Shown here: piece after piece, positions 58,945 to 64,000 of the stretch
Layout: each line of letters begins with the position of its first letter
How positions within the stretch are numbered: position 1 is the stretch's first letter
Source: JBARDN01 sp963755705
Lineage (GTDB): Bacteria > Desulfobacterota > Binatia > Binatales > Binataceae
Reading direction: 5' to 3'
Length of the DNA: 64,000 bases
Assembly: GCA_963755705.1 (NCBI GenBank)
Contig: CAVWKW010000004.1
Coordinates: forward strand, 62,001-126,000
Notes under the pieces: generated by a model
What the model was told of the DNA's origin: nothing
The model's input: only the letters and a program-made list of their open reading frames with translations
Databases searched by the model: none
Program-made: the position numbers and the translations under genes

Positions 58945-59697
58945 TTATTCCGCCAACATCGGGTTGGGCTTTGGATAGCCTAGCTCCGCGAGCTTCGTGT
59001 CGATCACCTCGAGGTCTTTGCCCGTCGCCGTGTCGTGCGCGGATGCTGCGCGCTCCGCAATGTTCTCGATGCTGCGGCGAATCTCGCGCAGCGCGGCGCC
59101 CTCGGCTCCAGTCATCTGCACGATCACGATAAAGCATAGCCACGGAACAATCACCGCCGCTACGACCGTCACGATGATCATCGTGCGCGCGCGAGCCTCT
59201 ACCCGATCCGCGATCGCGAGCATCGCGGCGTCATCGGCGGAAATCAGGTCGGAGACTAGTGCCTGCAAGTCGCGCAGACGCGGCTCCAGGCTGTCGTCGC
59301 CGGGCTGCGCGGCCCGCATCGCGTCGAAAATTGGATTCGCCGCCTCTGCAATCTTCTCGATCGCGTCAACTTGCGCCCGCGTGCTCGCGTGCGAACGCGC
59401 CGCGTCGATCCAGCCCACGAATCCGCGCTGCTGATCCTGGACGATCTGCAATCCTTCCGGTTGCGTGCGGCCCCAATCCATTTTGTACAGCGCGTTTTCC
59501 ATCCCGCGCGCGGCTTCGAGCGCCGCATACTGATTATCGTGCAGCAACTGCGGCATCTCGCCGAATCCATAGAAGCCCAGCGCGAGGATCGGAGCCGCGA
59601 TGAGCAAAATTATCGGCGCAACTACCGCCATGAATCTCAGCTTTGTGATGATCGTCACTCGGGTCATCGTCAATACCGCTTTCAGAGGATTGCGCAA
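58945..59697 (-). CDS. two-helix membrane protein with periplasmic helical bundle (sensor-like, no output domain)
   Basis: A 250-residue protein. Helix 1 is at about residues 22-42 (RFMAVVAPIILLIAAPILALGF), and a ~130-residue periplasmic segment of Ala-rich helices follows. Helix 2 is at about 172-195 (MIIVTVVAAVIVPWLCFIVIVQM). A ~55-residue cytoplasmic helical tail ends SIENIAERAASAHDTATGKDLEVIDTKLAELG. This is the shape of the sensory part of a chemoreceptor or sensor kinase, but no HAMP-kinase or methyl-accepting domain follows. Starts at 59697 or at a later Met are possible. It converges with the LLM gene and diverges from pyrF. Confidence 0.65.
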   Translation of the reverse strand: MRNPLKAVLTMTRVTIITKLRFMAVVAPIILLIAAPILALGFYGFGEMPQLLHDNQYAALEAARGMENALYKMDWGRTQPEGLQIVQDQQRGFVGWIDAARSHASTRAQVDAIEKIAEAANPIFDAMRAAQPGDDSLEPRLRDLQALVSDLISADDAAMLAIADRVEARARTMIIVTVVAAVIVPWLCFIVIVQMTGAEGAALREIRRSIENIAERAASAHDTATGKDLEVIDTKLAELGYPKPNPMLAE

Positions 59698-59780
59698 TCA
59701 AGATGTACGCCCGGCGCCGCCAAATGCAACGCCCGCGCGATATGATGTGTCCCGCGCGCGTTCGTGTAATAATCGCGGCG

Positions 59781-60641
59781 ATGAATTTCGCCGATCGCCT
59801 GGCCGAGGCCGCGCGCCAGAAAGATTCCTGCGCGATCCTGGGCGTCGATCCACAGCTCGATACCAACGACTCTCCCGGCGTGCCGAAATCGCACACGCTT
59901 GCGCGCTTCTGCTGCGAAATCGTCGAGGCGTGCGCACCACACATCTGTGCGATCAAGCCGCAACTTGCTTTCTATGAAGCGCGTGGTATCGACGGGATGC
60001 GCGCATTCGTCGAAGTGGTGCGCACCGCGCGGCGCCTGGGCCTGATCGTGATCGCGGACGCCAAGCGCGGCGATATCGGATCGACTTCGGCCGCATACGC
60101 GCAAGCGTTTCTGGGCGATGGCGATTTCGCCTGCGACGCAGTCACCGTCAATCCTTATCAGGGCGCGGACTCGACGATGCCGTTTATCGCGAGGGTCGCG
60201 GCGGGCCGCGGTGTATTCGTGCTGGTCAGGACTTCGAATCCGTCGTCCGGAGAATTTCAGGATGTAACGGCCGACGGGCGCGCGATCTGGCAGCACGTCG
60301 CCACGCGGGTCCACGGATGGGGCAGCGACTATCTTGGCGAGTCAGGATTAAGTCCGGTCGGCGCTGTTCTGGGCGCGACCTTTCCCGACGAAGCCCGCCG
60401 CGCGCGCAAGCTGATGCCCAACGCATTCATCCTGGTGCCCGGTTACGGCGCGCAAGGCGCAAGCGCGGCCGACGCGGTCGCGGCCGCGCGTCCCGACGGC
60501 ACTGGCATTATAGTAAACGCGAGCCGCAGCCTGATGTACGCGTACCGAAAAACGCAAGGAAAATCCCCCGCCGAAGCTGCAGCCTGCGCCGCCGCCGCGA
60601 TGCGCGCCGACTTGAACGCGGCCCTCGCAAAGCACTCATAG
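59781..60641 (+). CDS. pyrF: orotidine 5'-phosphate decarboxylase (type 2)
   Basis: A 286-residue OMP decarboxylase of the longer bacterial class, making UMP. The motif is IVIADAKRGDIGSTSAAYAQAFLG, containing the catalytic Lys/Asp array; NPYQGADSTMPFI and VLVRTSNPSS follow. The ATG at 59781 (MNFADRLAEAARQKDSCAILGVDPQLD) is chosen because homology begins there; the frame is open upstream. No other pyr gene is adjacent. Confidence 0.93.
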   Translation: MNFADRLAEAARQKDSCAILGVDPQLDTNDSPGVPKSHTLARFCCEIVEACAPHICAIKPQLAFYEARGIDGMRAFVEVVRTARRLGLIVIADAKRGDIGSTSAAYAQAFLGDGDFACDAVTVNPYQGADSTMPFIARVAAGRGVFVLVRTSNPSSGEFQDVTADGRAIWQHVATRVHGWGSDYLGESGLSPVGAVLGATFPDEARRARKLMPNAFILVPGYGAQGASAADAVAAARPDGTGIIVNASRSLMYAYRKTQGKSPAEAAACAAAAMRADLNAALAKHS

Positions 60642-60754
60642 GCTTATATATCTCACCGTTTTCTTTTCGAGGAGATCGCAGCCCGCGCCCGCTGGTGTAG
60701 CGGCAGGATTGCGTCCGAGGTAAAGAAACGGTGGCCAATCGAGAGGAATTGACG

Positions 60755-61459
60755 ATGCCCGCGAATCAAACCTCGAGGACGACAGCGACGAGAAGGCGCT
60801 CGCGATGGGGCCGCAGGCTGCTCCTGGTGATTGTCCTGTTCCTCGTCGCCGGGTTTGCGCTGACCGAATATGCAGTTCGGAACGCGCCACCACCGTCAGC
60901 TTTCCAGACCACACTCGAGCAGGGCTACGCGAATATCTCAAAGGCAGCGGTGATTACCGGCGCACAAATTCCCGGCAGCCAATCGATGCCCGCAGACGAA
61001 GTCTTCAGAGCCACGGCCGCGCAAGGACTTCAGCGCCTTGACGACCCTTCAATAATGACGCTGATTCAGCTGCGCGCGGATCTTGCTGACCGGGCCGATC
61101 CAAAAACCTGCGCCGCGTTATGGTCGGGCGACAACGTCAATCTTGTTTCGGCGATCGAATCTCTTCCTGATGACCAACAGCAAGAGTGGGCACAGCTATT
61201 CGACCGGGCGGCCGCGGCCACGGTGAACAACGTTCCGATACGGCAGGCTCCGTCGCCGGAGCAGTATCAAGAAGCGTTCAACCGGACGATGGCGGGTCTC
61301 GGACCTTCGGAATTTGAGGAAATCGAAAGCGCAGTCGCCGACCCCGATCATCAATCCCGTAGAAATGAATGCATCGCGGCGCGCCTCTTCTATGGACGGC
61401 TGAAACAAATGAGCAATACCGACGCGCTGATCGTCACTCGCTCGAGGTTATATAGATAG
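60755..61459 (+). CDS. single-pass membrane protein, unknown
   Basis: A 234-residue protein. A basic N-terminus (TRRRSRWGRR) is followed by one hydrophobic helix (LLLVIVLFLVAGFALTEYAV, about 21-40) and a ~190-residue soluble, probably extracytoplasmic, helical domain with two cysteines (KTCAALW and NECIAARLF). GAGAGGA lies seven bases before the ATG at 60755. I recognise no family. Confidence 0.6.
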   Translation: MPANQTSRTTATRRRSRWGRRLLLVIVLFLVAGFALTEYAVRNAPPPSAFQTTLEQGYANISKAAVITGAQIPGSQSMPADEVFRATAAQGLQRLDDPSIMTLIQLRADLADRADPKTCAALWSGDNVNLVSAIESLPDDQQQEWAQLFDRAAAATVNNVPIRQAPSPEQYQEAFNRTMAGLGPSEFEEIESAVADPDHQSRRNECIAARLFYGRLKQMSNTDALIVTRSRLYR

Positions 61460-61491
61460 AATTCCGATCCAGCCGCACAGCAGCTTGCTGT

Positions 61492-63444
61492 CTATTGCGC
61501 AGTTGACGAACCGACCACCTTGCCTAACGCATTCGGCGACCACCAGCTTTTCCCCAGCGGCTGATGTCCGGCGTTGGGCCATCCGCTTTGCTGCAGCCAA
61601 TTCTCAAAATCCTGTGAATAGTATTGATTTGCGTTCGCGCCGTCCGGCAGCTTGGTCGCGGTCGGATTCGCATCGGCCCACTGCTGGCCGGCGGGAGTCC
61701 ACTTCGGGACACCTGCAGGAGGCTGGATCTGAAAAGGGGTCTTCGGGATCGCCTGCCCATCGACGACCTTGAACGCCTCAGCATTCCAGTCCAATCCGGC
61801 GCCGGGAGTTGTTTTGGCATACAGCGCGTAGTGCGGCTGCTGCATCGAGGTGTAGTTGCCGCCCGGAACGCCCCACGGCTTTATCCGAACAACGCCACCA
61901 TCCGAGTTGGAGATAAAGATCTGCGGCACTTTATTTGGATTGGTCAAATCGGTTTCGGCTGCCGCTGGATTCCCGATTCCCTTGGGATCCGGATAGTTCA
62001 GAGGATCGGCAAATTTCTGGCTGAGCGTCCAGTTCCCGGATTTATAAGTCCCCGGAGTATCCCCCGGTTCCCATCCGCCGCCGGGTTGGCCGAACTCCTG
62101 CACCACCTGCTGCCAGGTTTTTCCCTGCAACTGGGTGGGTGTGATTCCTTTGACCGATTGGCCCAGCGTTCCATTGTTGAAATTATTTAGCGCGTTCTCA
62201 ATGTCCGGCGGCAGGTTCGAAGTAAAGTTAGCTTTGAGGTAGTTACCGAGCGGTCCGCTACCGCCCTCGTCAGGCGCCGGCGATCCACCAGTCGCAGTTG
62301 GATTTCCCGGGCCTCCACCATTTGCGCCGCCCCGGTTGACCAGCACGCCGCGCTGACCCGGCATCCCGTTGGTCACTGTTTGACCGCCGTACCCTCCGAG
62401 TCCTCCATTGGCTATCGATCCTCCCGCGGTCCCTCCGCTGGCCATCGCCGCCGCTCGATTGGAAAAGAAGGATGTTCCCGTCTTCAGAGCGGACTGAGCG
62501 GCGGCTTGCGGCGTCGCTCCATTCGCGACCGCATTGTTGTATGCGCCCTTCCCTCCTGAGATACCGGCGCCGGCAGCCTCAGAGAGCCATGCTCCGGCGA
62601 CCATCGTCGCGGCGTCTTGCGGGCTCATCGGATTAGTCCACTGGTTCTGAAGATTCTGCGCAGCCGGGCTGGAGGTGCTTGCGAAATAAGTCAGCGCCTG
62701 CGGGATACCGTTGATCGCGCGCGTCGCCGCCGCCTGGACGAATTTTCCCAATTTTGCGCCCAGACTGGCGCTGGGTTGCGCCGAAGGAGATACGCTGGGA
62801 ACACCGCCGGGGCTGCCACCAGGATAGCTCTCGCCGCCGCCGGACGCGTTTACGCCGCCGCTCGCTTGCGCAGGAGGACTCTGCGGAACGCCACTCGCTG
62901 CTGGCGGAGCTCCTGCGCTTTGCGGAGGATTGCCCCCAGCCGATTGCCCACCGCCCGGCTCGGGATTTCCGCCACTGGCCGATGCGCCGGCGCCAGCTGC
63001 GGCATTGCTGACCAGATCGGACAGCAGTTTGCCCGCCTTGGCCATGATGCTGGCGAGGTTCTGCTCATGCCGCGATGCCTCGATCGCCTGCTGGCGCTGT
63101 ATCTCCTTCAGCACATCCTGATGTCGCTCTGCTTCGTTGGCTAATGCCTCCTGCTGTTGTTCGGCGGGCGCGGCGCTCTTTTCGATGGCTTGGTCCGCCT
63201 CATCATGCGAGACATTCTCGGCGCGTTGCTCTCCATCGAAACCCGCGTCGGCGCCGTCGTGACGATCGTCCTCGCTCGCGAGCGCTTCTTGAGTTGTGAG
63301 ATCGCAAGAGTTGCACACGTCGGTAGTCGCGCCCAGATTGAACGTCTGCGAACTCTGCGCTTGTGCTGGTGCGGGAGCAGCTGACAAAGCAGCCATACCC
63401 ACGAACAAAAGCAATTGCGCAATCCGGATCGCGCGATCTTTCAT
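61492..63444 (-). CDS. large secreted Gly/Pro-rich protein, possible toxin-like C-terminus
   Basis: A 650-residue exported protein. A signal peptide (about residues 1-31, ending AQAQS) is followed by a ~100-residue acidic/Gln coiled-coil region with a Cys pair (DVCNSCD). A long Gly/Ser/Pro/Asn low-complexity middle follows. The ordered C-terminal part contains IFISNSDGGVVRIKPWGVPGGNY, then QQPHYALYAKTTPGAGLDWNAEAFKVVDGQAIPKTPFQ. That pattern (VRIKPxG, QPHxxLY, NxEAFKVxxGxAIPKTP) recalls C-terminal regions of polymorphic-toxin-like proteins, from memory only. No immunity gene is obvious next to it. Otherwise unrecognised. Confidence 0.6.
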   Translation of the reverse strand: MKDRAIRIAQLLLFVGMAALSAAPAPAQAQSSQTFNLGATTDVCNSCDLTTQEALASEDDRHDGADAGFDGEQRAENVSHDEADQAIEKSAAPAEQQQEALANEAERHQDVLKEIQRQQAIEASRHEQNLASIMAKAGKLLSDLVSNAAAGAGASASGGNPEPGGGQSAGGNPPQSAGAPPAASGVPQSPPAQASGGVNASGGGESYPGGSPGGVPSVSPSAQPSASLGAKLGKFVQAAATRAINGIPQALTYFASTSSPAAQNLQNQWTNPMSPQDAATMVAGAWLSEAAGAGISGGKGAYNNAVANGATPQAAAQSALKTGTSFFSNRAAAMASGGTAGGSIANGGLGGYGGQTVTNGMPGQRGVLVNRGGANGGGPGNPTATGGSPAPDEGGSGPLGNYLKANFTSNLPPDIENALNNFNNGTLGQSVKGITPTQLQGKTWQQVVQEFGQPGGGWEPGDTPGTYKSGNWTLSQKFADPLNYPDPKGIGNPAAAETDLTNPNKVPQIFISNSDGGVVRIKPWGVPGGNYTSMQQPHYALYAKTTPGAGLDWNAEAFKVVDGQAIPKTPFQIQPPAGVPKWTPAGQQWADANPTATKLPDGANANQYYSQDFENWLQQSGWPNAGHQPLGKSWWSPNALGKVVGSSTAQ

Positions 63445-63708
63445 GATTCGCCTCTGCGGTTACGAAACGGATGGGCAGTGGCTCGAACCGCGGTTCGTCG
63501 ATTCACAGAACGCTCCTCCGCCTCGCCTCAAAGTCGGGATGCACGAGCGACCAAAGTGTGCGAAAAAACCCGCTGACCGTCAACCGCTCGCCAAGGCAGG
63601 CACCTGATTCCAAACCGGGCGTAGATTTATTATCGCACGCAGGATTATTGTGCTGAACGGCGCTTAACCGGCGCTCATTGTCTATCGATAGAGCTGGGGA
63701 CTCTGGAA

Positions 63709-64000
63709 ATGAGGGATGACGTGTTCATCGACCATTCGATCGTACGCCGGCCTCAATCGCCCCGAGTAGGCGCAACCGTACGCTTCGGTCTGGCGATCGT
63801 GATTGCTGCCAGCCTTTCGGCGTGCCGGCATTCCGAGTCTCCAGCGCGTGCCGATGCCCCGGTATCGAGCGCTTCCGCAAGCCAGGTGCTCCCGAAGCAG
63901 GTCCAATGGCCGGTGAGCGGTGTGCCGGCGATCGCGCAGCGCGCAACCGCATACGTTCGATCCAAATGGCAACCCGACGCTTTCCTGACGTCGATCGAAA
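63709..64000 (+). CDS. putative lipoprotein, N-terminal part (runs off the window)
   Basis: An open frame from ATG 63709 continues to the end without a stop (97 codons seen). After a charged N-terminus comes a hydrophobic stretch FGLAIVIAASLSAC, a good lipobox (LSAC) followed by RHSESPARADAPVSS, a typical low-complexity lipoprotein linker. A GTG at 63721 with GAGGGA upstream is an alternative start. The mature domain is not identifiable from the fragment (VSGVPAIAQRATAYVRSKWQPDAFLTSIE). The upstream gap 63445-63708 holds no other gene. Confidence 0.65.
   Translation, partial: MRDDVFIDHSIVRRPQSPRVGATVRFGLAIVIAASLSACRHSESPARADAPVSSASASQVLPKQVQWPVSGVPAIAQRATAYVRSKWQPDAFLTSIE

Overview
The window is a single, high-GC, gene-dense chromosomal segment from a Gram-negative bacterium. 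Outer-membrane-type lipoproteins, a glycosyltransferase 9 of the heptosyltransferase type, a bimodular PBP1b-like enzyme and HtrA point to a two-membrane envelope. CarD, LLM-class (F420-type) oxidoreductases, a bacterial P450 with its ferredoxin, Ltp2/MaoC-like acyl-CoA genes and a single-polypeptide cytochrome b558 SdhC recall deltaproteobacteria-like soil lineages such as Candidatus Binatota. That taxonomic placement is an inference; no rRNA or tRNA gene was found to test it.

Layout. 1-7.7 kb: a deoxysugar (L-fucose type) oxidative catabolism locus (SDR, mutarotase, L-fuconate dehydratase, Gfo/Idh/MocA oxidoreductase) split by an inserted sdhCAB operon and a 280-bp palindromic element. 7.7-14.6 kb: lipid or steroid-like oxidation genes (P450 plus [3Fe-4S] ferredoxin, crotonase, an Ltp2-like aldolase and its Zn-ribbon/OB partner, LLM oxidoreductase) with a GFA protein, a GNAT and MsrB. 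14.6-20 kb: a repeat-rich gap, a zinc alcohol dehydrogenase, two alanine-rich lipoproteins and a solitary GroEL. 20-28.3 kb: a ferredoxin-membrane-Hsp20-like fusion, RimI, CarD, a TumE/antitoxin pair whose toxin carries an in-frame amber codon, IspD, an Lnt-like protein lacking the catalytic cysteine, LarE and CysK. 28.4-39.9 kb: envelope and housekeeping genes on the plus strand (GT9, HtpX, DUF1844, HtrA, PBP1b-like, TPR protein, TsaD, RsmA, MutM, M20 peptidase). 40-46.9 kb: pilD-tmk-holB-ricT-metG-tatD. 47-50 kb: an ECF-like sigma factor translationally coupled to a permuted Ogt-Ada protein, then three tandem glycine-zipper lipoproteins. 50-64 kb: cyclase/gamma-glutamyltransferase pair, MaoC pair with a flippase-like protein, AlkA-type glycosylase, alpha/beta hydrolase, cyclase-like protein, LLM enzyme, sensor-like membrane protein, PyrF, two unrecognised proteins and the start of a lipoprotein that runs off the end.

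Most noteworthy candidates: (1) the two-gene sigma factor / Ogt-Ada(Zn) unit (47.2-48.6 kb), which could be an Ada-like alkylation response with the AraC activator replaced by a sigma factor in trans; (2) the ferredoxin-TM-Hsp20-like fusion (20.3-21.8 kb); (3) the amber-interrupted TumE toxin; (4) the Cys-to-Ser Lnt-like protein; (5) several families of palindromic dispersed repeats.
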